Positions 25,046-36,754 of a stretch of 64,000 bases of DNA are shown here, piece by piece. Below the pieces are notes generated by a model. The model saw nothing but the letters and a program-made list of their open reading frames with translations, was not told the DNA's origin and did no database searches. The position numbers and the translations under genes were made by a program. The first letter of the stretch is position 1. The number at the start of each line of letters is the position of its first letter. This DNA is from Erythroxylum novogranatense. Lineage: Eukaryota; Streptophyta; Magnoliopsida; Malpighiales; Erythroxylaceae. The stretch is taken from assembly GCA_029891385.1 (NCBI GenBank), contig CM057226.1, forward strand, positions 89,040,977-89,104,976, given 5' to 3'.

Positions 25046-25225
25046 GTCCGTTAAACGGACATGCATGTCCGTTTAACGGACACATACGGGCCAAAATGTT
25101 TCAAACCATCCGAGTAAGTCCGTTTAACGGACATCCGTGTCCATTTAACGGACATAAGCAAGGGAAGGGGTTCTTTTGACCCGTAGCTGTCTGTTAAACG
25201 GACTTCCATGTCCGTTTAACGGACA
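25046..25225. repeat. Three tandem pairs of a GTCCGTTTAACGGAC palindrome
   Basis: Six copies of a near-palindromic 15-mer (GTCCGTTAAACGGAC or GTCCGTTTAACGGAC, two with one change) are arranged as three direct repeats of two, about 70 bp apart. Copies in a pair are separated by 6 bases (ATGCAT, ATCCGT, TTCCAT). No such array is seen in the related LTR at 59570-64000. Confidence 0.85.
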
Positions 25226-26412
25226 TGCGATTTCCAAAACCTCTTCAACCTTTCTCCAATGTTTCTCACATCCTAACTAACATCATATACACTTATAATC
25301 TTCACATATTTGTGTATTCAAAGGCCTAAACACTTCATAACAATTCAAGTAACAAATTCAATTCATGAACTTCTCAAATCTCAACTAAATTGGTTCATCA
25401 AAACCACAAATCTCAAACATTCATCAAAGCTGTCACTAACATCAATCTTATATAACATCATAACTTGTATCAACTATAACTCTTAACTATGATCTCGAAA
25501 ATTTGCATATTTAGTCTCGTTAGAAAGATAAAAGAGCAGGCTACAACTTCAAAGAAGGCAACTTTGGCCAATTCTAATTCAATTATTCCCTAATTTCCCT
25601 TAAATCAACATACACATTTCTATCCACATGCAAAACTTATCATTCTTGCCAACTTCACTTCTTCTATTTTAATCTCATTCAACCAATTAAATTTGACATT
25701 GGAATCTATCCAATACTCAACCTCAATCCAAATGATTTCTTACATTCAAATCGCATCTTGTCATTCACCAAGTTCCTCTCTTGCCTTTTTCTAATATCTT
25801 ACTTATATAATATAACCAGGTTCATGCTTAAGGTTTTTCAGCTCATCAACCATGCATAAATCACATTCTAATATCATATCATCTATAACACAAATCATAT
25901 ACAAAACACTCATTTGATTTCATTTATTATTTCTAAATTTTCGCTTCAAGGTTCGGGGTCCAACAGGGTGAACCATCGATGATGGTTCCTCACTGAGTTC
26001 GCAAACTCACCCAAAATTGCAAATTATTTTTCAGGACCGAGAGAGTAGACTCGTAGCTCCAGAGAGACTTTTCCTACCGTGTAGATCATGTTGGCAAAAG
26101 AAGTCATGGCACATAGGTCGGGTAGCTGGGATCTTTTGGGGATGACCTAGTTAAGCTTTTTGTGTTAAATTTCTTTTGGAGTAATGTACAGACAGTGAAA
26201 AACTGACAAGTATGTAAATTACTGCTTTTGATGATATGAAATGAGAAAATTTTATGGTTTTAAAAATTAGTGATTTTCATATAATGCTGTATAATTATTG
26301 ATGCCATATGAGGTTCAATAGTGAATGTTCGTAGTGCACCCTTATCGTAGATTATGTATCGGAATGACCTACGGTTATCCCGGTGTATACCCTATAGTAA
26401 GGGGGTGCTATA

Positions 26413-27661
26413 TTTAGTTACATAGGTTATCCTTTTCTTGCTTACACTAAAGGTGATAAACTCACACCTAAATCCATTCCATATGTATTGATCCCTCCAT
26501 AAATAAAATTTATTTTTCCTTATATGTTAGATTTCTTAAAAGTCAATTTCCTAATCCTTAACCCAACATCTCTTCCTCTTTTACCACTTCCCTATCTTTA
26601 CCATTACAAATTCAATTATCATCTGCTCCCTTACCACTTTCTAATTTTCTCTTCTTACCAGTCTTGAATATTTTTACTTCATTCATGCCTTCTATATTTT
26701 CTTCCCTGCCTATTCCACTTGTTCCTCAACCATCATCCTCCTCTTCTCATCCAATGGTCACTCACACTCTGGACCATACTCGACCTTTAAAATCTTTTCT
26801 TGACCACAATACATACAACACTACTATTCCTACATCTCTTGATCCAGAGCATACTTCTTTCACTCAACTAAACAAATTTTCCTCATCGGCGACAAGCTAT
26901 GCTTGATGAGTTCGAAGCTCTCTATCATAACAATACTTGGTCCCTTATTTCCCTTCCTCCAGGTGTAAATATTTTCAATTGGAAGTGGGTATTTCATACA
27001 AAGCTTAATCCTGATGGTTCATTTAGTCGCTATAAAGCCTACCTGGTAGCTAAAGGCTATCATCAATCACCCAGTCTTGATTATACTAACACATTCAGTT
27101 CGTTTGTCAAACTAACTACCATGAGCCTCATTCTTACACTTGCCTTAGCTAAAAACTGGTTCATTTGTCAGCTTGATGTTAACAAAGCTTTTCTCTATGG
27201 CAACTTACAAGAACCTATTTTAATGTAATAACTACATGATTTTACTGATCCTCACCATCCTTATTATATATGTCATCTACACAAAGCTTTATGGTCTTAA
27301 GTAAGCTCATGGAGCTTCGTTTTACTGTTTAGTTTATTAACTTACACCTTCAATTCACTTCATGCAAAGTTGATACATCTCTTTTTATTCACTCCATATT
27401 AACTCACACCATCTTTTTTCTTGTTTAAGTGGATGATATCTTGGTAACTACGTCTCCACAACAATTTGTTCAAACCATTGTTAATTTTCTTCACTCTACT
27501 TTCACTAAAAGATTTAGGTCCTCTTTACTACTTTCTTGGCATCGAAGCCACATTTACACCCCAAACGTATTGAAATTGATATGCATTTTGTTCTTAATTT
27601 GGTTGCAAAGAAATTTTCGTTTATACGTCATATATTGGCTTGCAAAGAAATTTTTTTTTAT
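26413..27661 (+). pseudogene. Right part of the split copia: integrase tail and RT, copy 1
   Basis: After the TTTAG duplication an integrase C-terminal stretch resumes (a GYPF...KL-type segment, about 26420-26500) in the sense of the fragment ending at 18215. RT begins MLDEFEALYHNNTWSLISLP (26899), and runs through NWKWVF, YLVAKGYHQ and CQLDVNKAFLYGNLQEP to VDDILVTT (about 27429-27455). The LGIEAT segment (about 27537) then joins directly to an RNase H tail (IEIDMHFVLNLVAKK, about 27568-27612), so most of RNase H is deleted. Stops and frame changes are present. Confidence 0.75.
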
Positions 27662-28433
27662 ACGTGAAATTAAATTTGAATAAATAAAATATTAGGTTAA
27701 CCTTTTATTGTATTTTTTAATGTTTCAAAAATTAGACCAGAAATTAAACCCATAGGATAAAAGGTTTAAATGTTTAAAAGTTTAACCTAGGTAAAAATTA
27801 AAGACTTAAAAAGTTAAAAAAGGAAACTAGATAAAAAGATTAAAATTTAATTGAAGAAGATAATGTTAAATAAAAATTTATTTTAGATTATAAAATCGGT
27901 TAGTTTATAAGATTTGGTCGATTAATTAATTAATTTTTAATAATGAAGATTATTAAAATAAAATAAACTTAAAATTAATTTTAAGTTTTTATAGTTAAAA
28001 TGGTTAAATTGATTGAGTTTTTGAATAATTGAAAATTTTTATTTACCTAATTTTGTGATGTAGGGGAATAGTCAAATGGTAGGGATATGAGAAAGTGGAG
28101 TATATTAGAGTAGAAAACCTAATCTATATTTTGTCTCTTCTGAACAGAACATATATCTAAACGGACTAAATCAGTAAATCTTAACTATATTCGTCCTTAA
28201 ATCTGGATGTTGATGATATAAGTAAACTATACATATATCTACAACATATCTTTAAATTACTGGAAAAGACCAATTAACCATTCCAAATTAGGTGACAAAA
28301 AAGGACAGTGCGGTTGGACGCAAAACCCCATTCTACTAGCTCAAAATACAATCGTCCTCGCATGTTTTCCACGTGTAAAACAATCTTATCCAGTCTCTGA
28401 GATTATCCATAAAGAAATTGATGATACAACTCA
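27662..28433. other. AT-rich spacer between two copies of the copia 3' half
   Basis: Unrelated to the copia sequence on either side and without a recognisable ORF. It may be an insertion or filler formed when the flanking segment was duplicated. I found no clear terminal repeats. Confidence 0.4.
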
Positions 28434-29415
28434 GGACCATACTCGACCTTTAAAATCTTTTCTTGACCACAATACTTACAACACTACTATTCCTACATCT
28501 CTTGATCCAGAGCATACTTCTTTCACTCAAGTAAACAAATTTTCCTCATCGTCGACAAGCTATGCTTGATGAGTTCGAAGCTCTCTATCATAACAATACT
28601 TGGTCCCTTATTTCCCTTCCTTCAGGTGCAAATATTTTCAATTATAAGTGGGTATTTCGTACAAAGTTTAATCCTAATGGTTCCTTTAGTCGCTATAAAG
28701 CCTACTTGGTAGCTAAAGGCTATCATCAATCATCCAGTCTTGATTATACTAACACATTTAGTTCGTTTGTCAAACTAACTACCGTTCGCCTCATTCTTAC
28801 ACTTGCCTTAGTTAAAAACTAGTTTATTTGTCAGCTTAATGTTAACAAAGCTTTTCTTGATGGCAACTTAAAAGAACCTATTTTAATGTAATAACTACAT
28901 GATTTTACTGATCCTCATTATCCTTATTATATATGTCATCTACACAAAGCTTTATGGTCTTAAGTAAGCTCCTGGACCTTCGTTTTACTGTTTAGTTTAT
29001 TAACTTACACCTTCAATTCACTTCATGCAAAGTTGATACATCTCTTTTTATTCACTCCACATTAACTCACACCATCTTTTTCCTTGTTTAAGTGGATGAT
29101 ATCTTGGTAACTACTTCTCGAAAACAATTTGTTCAAACCATCATTAATTTTCTTCACTCTACTTTCACTAAAAGATCTAAGTCCTCTTCACTACTTTCTT
29201 AGCATCGAAGCCACATTTACACCCCAAACATATTCAAATTGATATGCATTTTGTTCTTGATTTGGTTGCAAAGAAATTTTTGTTTATATGTCATATATTG
29301 GCTTGCAAAGAAATTTTTGTCTATACAACTTAATGATATTCTCACCAAGCCAATGTGTTCTACTCTTTTTTAACTGTTACAGTCACAAGCTCAATGTTCT
29401 TCTAAACATTGGCTT
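28434..29415 (+). pseudogene. Copia RT and RNase H tail, duplicated copy 2
   Basis: 28434-29326 is a close copy of 26771-27661 beginning at GGACCATACTCGACC, with scattered substitutions. It shares the internal deletion that joins the LGIEA segment to the RNase H tail, so the duplication came after that deletion. Beyond the duplicated part it continues through an LTKPM-like tail to a polypurine tract (TGTGGGGGGCT, about 29415-29425), so this copy holds the true 3' end of the element. Confidence 0.75.
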
Positions 29416-29419
29416 GTGG

Positions 29420-29655
29420 GGGGCTAATAATAGAACATCTTCTAAATCTTTTCTTTTATAATTAGATTAGATAAACTCCTCCTTACACCAAGGCATCTTA
29501 GTTTAGATAACATCACATATAATCTGATCATTTAGTTTAGGTTGAATCAATTACAAATTGATTCACTTTATCTCAAATTGTGTATAAATGTAGTATATGT
29601 TGTAAAGCAAAACATATTAGAAATTAATACATTACACTTCACTCTCAATTTCTTA
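29420..29655 (+). mobile_element. Possible 3' LTR of the split copia
   Basis: It follows the polypurine tract, contains a GTATAAATG TATA-like site (about 29582) and ends in TTACACTTCACTCTC-type sequence common at copia LTR ends. No partner LTR or target duplication was found, so boundaries are uncertain. Confidence 0.35.
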
Positions 29656-29673
29656 GATTTATTCTTCCTTTCA

Positions 29674-30250
29674 GAAAGAAGCATTAAAGTTGATAATACA
29701 AAAGCCTATTTGAGAAAGTGTAGATTGAGGCTTGTTGCATACATTGATTTTGTGAGCATTTCCTTTTATTTTTCAATTTGAAAGAAGCATTATATTCGAT
29801 AGTACAAAAGCCTATTTGAGGAAGTGTAAACCAAGGCTTATTCCACATGATTTTATGAGCATTTCCTTTTACTTTTCAATTTGAAAGAAACATTAAATCT
29901 GATAGTCAAAAAGCCTATTTGAGGAAGTGCAAACCGAAGGTTGTTGCGCATGTTGATTTTGTGAGCTTCTTTTTTTGTTTTTCGATTTGAAAGAAACATT
30001 AAATCTGATAGTAAAAAAACCTATTTGAGGAAGTGTAAACCGAAAGTTGTTGCGCATGTTGATTTTGTGAGCTTTTTTTTTTTGTTTTTCGTTTTGAAAG
30101 AAACATTAAATCTGATAGTACAAAAGCCTATTTGATGAAACATAAACTGAGGCTGGTTGCACATGTTGATTTTGTGAGAATTTCCTTTTATTTTTCAATT
30201 TGAAAGAAGCATTAAATCTGATATTATAAAAGCCTATTTGAGGAAGGCTT
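29674..30250. repeat. Tandem array of about 5.5 copies of a 106-bp repeat
   Basis: The landmark GAAAGAA(G/A)CATTA recurs at 29674, 29780, 29883, 29989, 30096 and 30202 (period 103-107). Each unit carries AAAAGCCTATTTGAGGAAGTG and a T-rich tract after GATTTTGTGAG. The array begins right after the possible copia LTR. No coding capacity is conserved between units. Confidence 0.9.
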
Positions 30251-31500
30251 GTCGAGACTTGAGAGTAAATACAGAGAATCAAGCAGCATTGGAGATATAG
30301 GGTATAGACAATCTGCATTGGAATAACAAATGGGCTCTGTTATGATACGAAACACTGCTCACAACAATGGGTCTGGCGTCTGCTTACAAGATGTCTTCGT
30401 CAAGATTTAGAAGTGTTAGGACCACTGTTATGAATCCGTGATCGGACTCGCATCTAGGATTGAGCTCGAACGAAGGCTATATAGGTATCGATTGCATCGA
30501 AAATCTGATTCGAGATATTTTTTAAATTTATAAAATAGTCCCTAAATTTTTTAAAAATTGCAAAATAGTCCATACTGATATATTATACAAATCAGATGTA
30601 TACTTTCTTGGTTTCTTATTTACATCAACCATGCTTTCAAAATCTTAATAATAAATAATAATGACGATTAATTTGAAATAACAATAATTTTAAATATTTT
30701 ACATATAAATAATAACCACAATTAATATAAATAAAGACAATTATCATCATACAATTATAAAACTAAGAATAATACAAAACATTTAAAATATTACAATCAT
30801 ACAATTTCATCATTATAATACAAATATTATTTACTTTATTTATACAAAGTTTTAAAATTAAGTTATTAAATATAAAATTTCAAAAAATTATCACTAAAAT
30901 AAAAATTTTAAAATAATTATTTTATGAAAAGTATAATTTTAATTTTAATATTACACAAAATTAAATATTTAAAAGAGTTTATTTGTTTTAAAATATTTTA
31001 AAATATTCATTTTAAATTCAAAATTAACTAATCTAAAATTTTAGTTGACTTCCATTAATTTTAAAGTTTAATTTATACCACATAATTTTTAATTATTTTA
31101 TAAGCACTTTTCTATACTCTACATTCTATAACACCTTTTAACTAGAGAAAGATGGACTTTAATGAAATTATATAAAATATATTGTTATTAAATATATAAA
31201 ACAAAACTGCATTAATGTTAATTGTTAACATATAATCACTTCAAAGTCTTAATCTTTACGTCGTAAAACTTTTATTGAAATCCAATTATTATAGAATGTT
31301 ATTAAGATATTTTAATTTAAAATAATTTTAATAAAATAAATGACTGATTTCTAATATATAAAAATTTAAGTAAAATTACTTTTCTAAAAATAATAAATTA
31401 ATTAACTTTAATAATATGTTTTGATTTAATTGAATTAATTAATTTATAGTAGTATACAAATACAACTATACATATATATATATATATATAAACAATACAA
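30251..31500. other. Very AT-rich intergenic DNA with an (AT)n run
   Basis: No gene recognised. About 30480-31440 is extremely AT-rich. A short TA dinucleotide microsatellite lies near 31468-31490. Confidence 0.5.
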
Positions 31501-32298
31501 AACTTGCTATTAGGTAATTTAGGTCTTCGACTCTTCTATTCGCGCTACTCACTCTCTCTTTCTAGTTTCTACCCCTCTCTCTCTCTCTCACTTTTTCTAC
31601 TCTACTTCTCAGCCGCCGCAATCATCTCCGATTAGCTGTTGATTTTGTTTCTGTGTTCCTTGTTGTTGATTTAGTTTCCTTGTGGTTTTTTTTTCCAGTT
31701 TTTCCAGCCGAGCGTCGAGGAGGACTAGAGGAGGCGACGGTGAGGAGTAGGCGGCGCGACGCGGCACAGATGAAAGAAGAAGGAGAGATGACGGCGTGCG
31801 TCGACGACGAGGAGGACGGAGGAGCAGGCGGCGAGGAGGGAGGAGCAGATCCGACTTTCGAGGAGTGACGAGTAGATCCTAGGAGGGAGGAGGGATGAGC
31901 AGATCCGACAACGGCGACACCAGATCCGACGACGGAGGAGCAGCGACGACGAGAGGGAGGAGAGAAACCAAAGAAGAAGAGAAGGTCGGGGGGGGCAGAC
32001 CGCGGGTAGATTTTTAGGTTTAATTTTTTTATTTGCAATTTCGTCCCTGAAGGTTTCATTTTTTTGCGAAATTACCCCCAAAATACAGGTATTGACGAAA
32101 CCGACCGGTACCGACCGGAATCATTAGCCGGTACTTTTGAGCCCGTTCCAATACCGATTTCCAGCCGAAACGTTCCGTTCCGTTTCATTGGTTAGGACTT
32201 AGGAGTACTAGTGTTCACAGTGAGCCTAAGAATTTGCTTAACTCTTGACTTCTCAGACTACAAAACAGGCGTATGTCCATGATATAATGTCGATATTC
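31501..32298. other. CT-rich then GC-rich low-complexity region, no confident gene
   Basis: A CTCTCT-rich stretch (31545-31590) looks like a plant core promoter or 5' UTR. It is followed by a GAGGA/GACGA-rich segment (31700-31960) open in several frames on both strands, as expected of biased composition. Around 32095-32165 are GACCGG words like those at 2930-3290. It could be a decayed gene start or a repeat fragment. Confidence 0.35.
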
Positions 32299-32639
32299 TT
32301 ACCCTGCGTTTGGTTAGTGTCCATAAGGGTGAGGACAGTTAACAAGGACGCTAAAGTCCTGTCCATCATCGTGTTTGGTTAATGTCTGTGCTTGATTTTT
32401 GTCCTGTCCAACCTAGACATGGACACAAAAATATTGTCCAATCAAAGCGTAGTGCGAAAACCATCCAATGTATGTAAATTAGAAATGACGGAACTACCCT
32501 GATTTTTTAACGTCTTAAACCTAAACGCAGCTCTCCTCCTTCGGCTTCGTATTCTTTGATTTCACAGAATAGAAAAAACCACCTAATACCTGTTTTTATC
32601 TATTCGACGAATCTGTAATCTTCTTCTATGTTTAAAGCT

Positions 32640-32791
32640 GGTTACCTTTTTACAAACCTATCCTTGCCTCCTCTCTCCCGAAACTTGTTCTTCTTCTTCA
32701 ACCTCCGAAAATTCTTCCTATTCTCCGAAAGTTCTTCCTCATTCTTGACGTTCCATGGTTATACCACCAGATTCTAGGTAAGTTCTTTGTA
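32640..32791 (+). other. Candidate first exon upstream of the S15a pseudogene
   Basis: A CT-rich leader (TTCTTCTTCTTC, TTCTTCCTCATTC) resembling a ribosomal-protein 5' UTR ends in a short ATG-initiated segment followed by CTAG|GTAAGT, a good donor site. Joining it to the S15a-coding segment at 41228 does not give an open frame, so it is at most a relic. Confidence 0.35.
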
Positions 32792-33129
32792 TTGTTTCGA
32801 TTGGGTGGGGTTTCATGTGGATATTTCAGCTGGGTATTTTGAGATACCCATTTCTTATTTAGGTATTTCATCTGGATATTTCCGATGGGTTTTGATTAAA
32901 GCATCGTGTGTTCATCGTAAACCTTCTATACCCATTTTTGTGTCCCATATCTGATGTAAAGATTGAAATTTTATTCTGCCCCTCTGCCATTGGGATTGTT
33001 TGTTTTTGGTTGAAGTAGATTTTGTAAAAGTAAGGTCTTTTTATGAGGAATTGTGACTAATTCGTTTGATTCTAGTTGTGATTTGGATCTCTTTTATGTT
33101 AGATGTAGTAATAAGATTGTTTTAACTTA

Positions 33130-33541
33130 TGGTTCTGCCGGATTCTGGCTGAACTGGTTATTGCCATTCTGATCCATGTCTCTGATGTCTGTTGAAGCGA
33201 TCTTGGTGAAAAAGTCTCCTGCAAAACAAAGGGAAGGCACGTCGGGGGTGAAATCCCGATTTGCCCCTCCGACGCTCAAGTAAGTCTTTGGTGGAGGTGA
33301 GGTTAATACAGATCAGAGAAAACAACTAGGTTATGATCTCGTACCTTGGTTATGAGAGAATAATACCTTATATACGTTTTCCTGCTAGGTTTTGGGTCTT
33401 TACGTTTACGACGTGTATGGGAGATTTTCCTATGCTAATGGGCTGTGGATATATAGATTAGACCCAGATTAAGCCATGGTTGTGAGATTGATCGATCGGC
33501 CCGTAATATTGGACTTGGGCCCAATATTGCCGACCCAACCA
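33130..33541 (-). repeat. 3' LTR of the Tat-like element
   Basis: It is the partner of 40675-41078 and is TG...CA bounded. The two copies differ by scattered substitutions and a surprising number of 1-3 bp indels in C/G runs, which could be mutation or assembly error. Confidence 0.85.
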
Positions 33542-34305
33542 TAAGCCCCCCTACTCCTCGAGTCTGAGCGAAGAGAAGGGTCGAAGGAGTACGTTGTTGT
33601 AGTTAAATCGATTCGCCGTAACATGTGAAGCGGGGACGGCTTGCGATGTGGCCGATCGGTCGAGCATTGGCTTTATAGCTCGGTATAGGACAGCTCAGGT
33701 AATTTCAATTTGGTGGTGCCGACTTCTTTGTATAATCGTCAGATTAGCCGACTCGTTGTACCGAACTGGTCGTTTTGGGATTGATTGGTTGAGGGTCCCT
33801 CTACTGATCGGTTTCACCGTTTATTCGCGTGACAACCGGTCTTATAGCATGTCGGCGATCATCATTGGCGACGCTGGACTGCGTGAAATACTTATTCATC
33901 GGACGGTTCGTGATCTCGGCGGTGTTCGTAATCCAAGCGATCGTCACTTTTAACGTTCATGCCTTTGTCCGACGTCCCTTCAACTGTCGCGTCCTCCAAA
34001 TTTTGAATAACCCGAACTCCTGCGGCTTAGATCATGCTGCGTGTCCGAAAGAAACCTGCTCGGATTTTCTCCACGCGTCGTGGTCCGATTGGGTCACTTT
34101 GGGCGCTCCTTCTCCGCCCTTCTATAAATACCCATGCTCGACGAGTTGTGAGTTTCGCCTTTTGCTTTCGTTTTCTTGCCTACATTTTGCCTTCGCCTGT
34201 TCCTTGTTCGCGATTGCCAGAAACTTCCTTATACTCCACCGTCCGATTTTCCTGTATCCAATCTCCGATTAGGTACGTCCTTTTCTTCATTCCCTCTTCT
34301 TTTTC
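33542..34305 (+). promoter_or_regulatory. Promoter and leader of the antisense ORF, with TATA box
   Basis: A TATAAATA box at 34123-34130 lies 175 bases before the ATG of the plus-strand ORF. It is preceded by a moderately GC-rich stretch rich in CGG/GATCGG and followed by a pyrimidine-rich leader, the layout of a plant core promoter. It points opposite to gag-pol of its host element. Confidence 0.55.
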
Positions 34306-36340
34306 ATGTCAACTGGTAGTTCTGGGAGTATGGTCGAGATGGCGAAGGAGATGGCGATGAGAGAGAGGAAAGACGGTTTGGTTGTGGAGGTACCGCCAAG
34401 ACCGTGATCGTCAATGACCTATGGGAGTTGAGCAGGTTGGCCATTAAATTTAACATCCCTTCGTCGTGGAGGCCCCGATTGGCCTTGAAAAATGAGCGGA
34501 TTCACAACAACTTCGGTGGGTACGTCGCCATCTCCGGCAGTTTTTTTACAGTTGGCGGCATGAGGCTTCCATACGTCCCGGTCATTGACGAGGTGTGCTC
34601 TATGTTTGGGATGTTGCCGAGTCAGATACCTCCAAATAGTTGGAGGTTTATAAATGGATTGGCATTGCTGTGCCACCAGTTCAGCCATCCGGCCTCTGTC
34701 GGCGTCCTGCGTCACTTCCTCAGGATGAGCCATAGTCCGAGCTCTGGGACAGGAATCCCATTTTTGCAATATAGAGACGCTCGGTATCGCCCTGCCCGGA
34801 CGCCCTCAAAGATCTCTTCTTGGCGAACCAAGTACTTTTTCGTAAAGCCCCCAGAGTGTTCCTCGGAGTGTCGACCGTGGAGGTATCCTCTGGCCGAGAA
34901 GTGGAATGACGCGTCGACCCTGTCCCTCAGTAGAGATGAGTTGGAGGTGATTGGTCGCATCAAGGAGCTCGGCAGATACGACTTCGCTCGTCTCATTCAG
35001 GGATACCCCTGGGGGGCTTCGGCTACTTCTTTCCTCGCCGATCCCCCACCTCAGATTACCGGGCTAAAGGAGGAAACCGCGCTTGGCGGTTGACTCCTGT
35101 GATGGACTTAATTGTTGGACTTTGGTGAGCTAGTTTTATTTTCTAACTCGATTTTTCGTTGTGCAGCTATGGTGAGGATGGGAGGTGCCCCAGCCCGAGC
35201 TTCTACGTCGAGGAAGGAGGCTTCCCGGAAGGTGAGCGAGGGTGCTGATTCGTCCATGGGTTGGTCTCCTTGGTAGTGTCGGCGGATGTTTCCCCTGTGG
35301 AGGACCTTCCTGTTGCGTCCGAGCCATTGCCGATTGTGACAGCGGATGCGGGACAGGCAAATCCAGCGGAGGAGGAGGAGGACGCGGGTCCTCCTCTTAA
35401 GAGGAAGAAGTTGGTGCGGTTGGGTGACCTATCTTCCGCCCGGCGGTGAGGTAGGGCATGTAAGCGTAAGAGAGGAAGGGAAAGCAAAATCTCAAGGCTG
35501 GCGGTGGGGCTTGCCTCGAAATTGTCCGAGGATGCCACGCTTGGGGATCTCGAGGTGGCCCGCTATCTTGCCGAGAGGGTCACTCCCCCCGTGGAGGAGC
35601 AGCTCATGGAAAAGAAGGGTAGCGTGGAGTTGGGATCTCAGCTTGTTCGTGTCGGCATGCGGGCTGCGACGATGTCCTTCTTGCCGTGCTGCAGCGGCTG
35701 GAGACTCTGGACCAGGAAGTCCAGGATCTCCATGTTCAAATGAAGGATTTGAAGGACGAGTATATCATTGTAAAGGAGGAAGGATCTCCTCCGAGGCAAA
35801 GAATACGTCCCTGGAAGAGGAAAGAAGGTCTTGTTGACTTCGGTTGACCGCGGTAGAGGGGAGAGAGGCGAGAAGAAAGGGAGGAGGTGGAGAGGATGGA
35901 GAGGGAGGTAGAGGTCGAAGGGTGGAGGAGGACGGTGAGAGTGAGCGGGAGCTTAATAGGCGACTCACTTTGGATTGCTGTTCACATGGCGCAGTAGGGA
36001 CAAAGCCGAGAAAACCTTGGAGGAGGTGCGGCAGTCTGTGCGGGAGCAACGGGTTGAAGCTATCAAGCGGTGGAAAAGGAGGTTCTTGTACGAGGAGAGT
36101 TTGGAGCTCGCCTGCGATATAGCCCTCGCGGTGCTGAAGAAGGGTCACGAGCTCTATGCTCCTGAGGGGTCGATGTGCCCCTCGTTCGAAGATTATGCCG
36201 AGCCCCTTATTCCTGCGGCTCTCGGACTCTCTTTGGAGGAGATGGAGAAAAGAGTTGAGGGGGAGCCGAGAGACGTTCCGGACGAGCAACTAGATCTCAG
36301 CTCTGAGGGGGAGGAGGTCCCTTATGAAGATGTTCCTTGA
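34306..36340 (+). pseudogene. Antisense extra ORF of the Tat-like element (putative gypsy-type transposon domain)
   Basis: From ATG 34306 a Ser/Gly/Met-rich start runs to 34404, where a one-base frameshift leads into a long open segment to 35093. That segment contains FFTVGGMRLPYVPVIDEV...LPSQIPPNSWRFINGLALL, the pattern of the domain named putative gypsy-type transposon (Transposase_28) found in plant extra ORFs; enzymatic activity has not been shown for that domain. A likely intron (GTGAGC near 35124 to TTGTGCAG at 35166) joins a second exon with an acidic/basic hinge (PPLKRKKLVRLGD), a coiled-coil-like stretch (RLETLDQEVQDLHVQMKDL, other frame, about 35693-35750) and a conserved C-terminus to the stop at 36338-36340 (EEVRQSVREQRVEAIKRWKR onward). 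At least three frameshifts break it. It is opposite in sense to gag and integrase. Confidence 0.7.
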
Positions 36341-36754
36341 TTGCTCCCCGGCCTCGCTCCTATTGATTTGCTCTCAAGATCTTTCTAATGAAGATACTCA
36401 CTGATTGCTCCCACAGGTCCTGCCTCGGTTCGCTTCTCCTCCCATTTCTCAAGGTTCCCGGGTATTCTCCCCACAATTGTAAAGCTCACTGGTCGGGCTT
36501 GTGACTGTACGATTTTCTTCAATGTGATCTTTGCTTCTTTTTAACTTGTCTTTTTTAGTATTCTTGCTTTTTATACTTGGAGAATTTCGATGAAGTTACT
36601 CTTAGCCGACCGGCCCGAGCAAGTTAGGTCATGTCACCGATCGACCACGATCGATCGTCGTCTCAGGAGTTGTCTTGGCGATCTAGCCAAGCGATAAGTG
36701 AGGGCGATTGATGGTTCCAGAAGTCTCGTTTTGGGCGACCCGACCGACAGTAGT

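Larger units (their letters stand above)
21808..25965 (-). mobile_element. Nested solo LTR, 4.16 kb, second giant-LTR family
   Basis: The ends TGTTGGATCCCG and GGGGTCCAACA are inverted matches, and the 5-bp duplication GGGTG flanks it (21803-21807 and 25966-25970). Removing it restores the host LTR. It holds no gag-pol. It is homologous to the partial LTR at 59570-64000 (same GCGGAA...CGAA-rich start, GCAGCATAAC segment, and GGGATGAAAGG...CTCGTGGATAA block), whose primer site shows the family is on the minus strand here. Confidence 0.85.
18221..26412 (+). mobile_element. Gypsy solo LTR (about 4.0 kb net), itself interrupted
   Basis: It begins TGTAACATCCCATCACC and ends GTATACCCTATAGTAAGGGG followed by GTGCTATA. 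Five-base duplications TTTAG flank it (18216-18220 and 26413-26417). There is no primer site, coding region or second LTR, so it is a solo LTR left by recombination. The segment 21808-25965 is a later insertion. Its ends match the minus-strand LTR at 50414-52941 (same start, and the GTGTATACCCTA...AAGGGGG end), so both are one family. A TATA box candidate (TATAAAG, 18783) lies upstream of a pyrimidine-rich leader. Confidence 0.85.

Noticed and set aside
31622..32081. Ser/Arg-rich ORFs on both strands
   Set aside because: Frames are open because of GAGGA/GACGA low complexity. No domain, and several overlapping frames look alike.
35765..36289. 174-codon minus-strand ORF opposite the antisense gene
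   Set aside because: Shadow of the charged coiled-coil coding strand. Its Ser/Pro/Leu-rich product matches nothing, whereas the plus frame shows conserved blocks.
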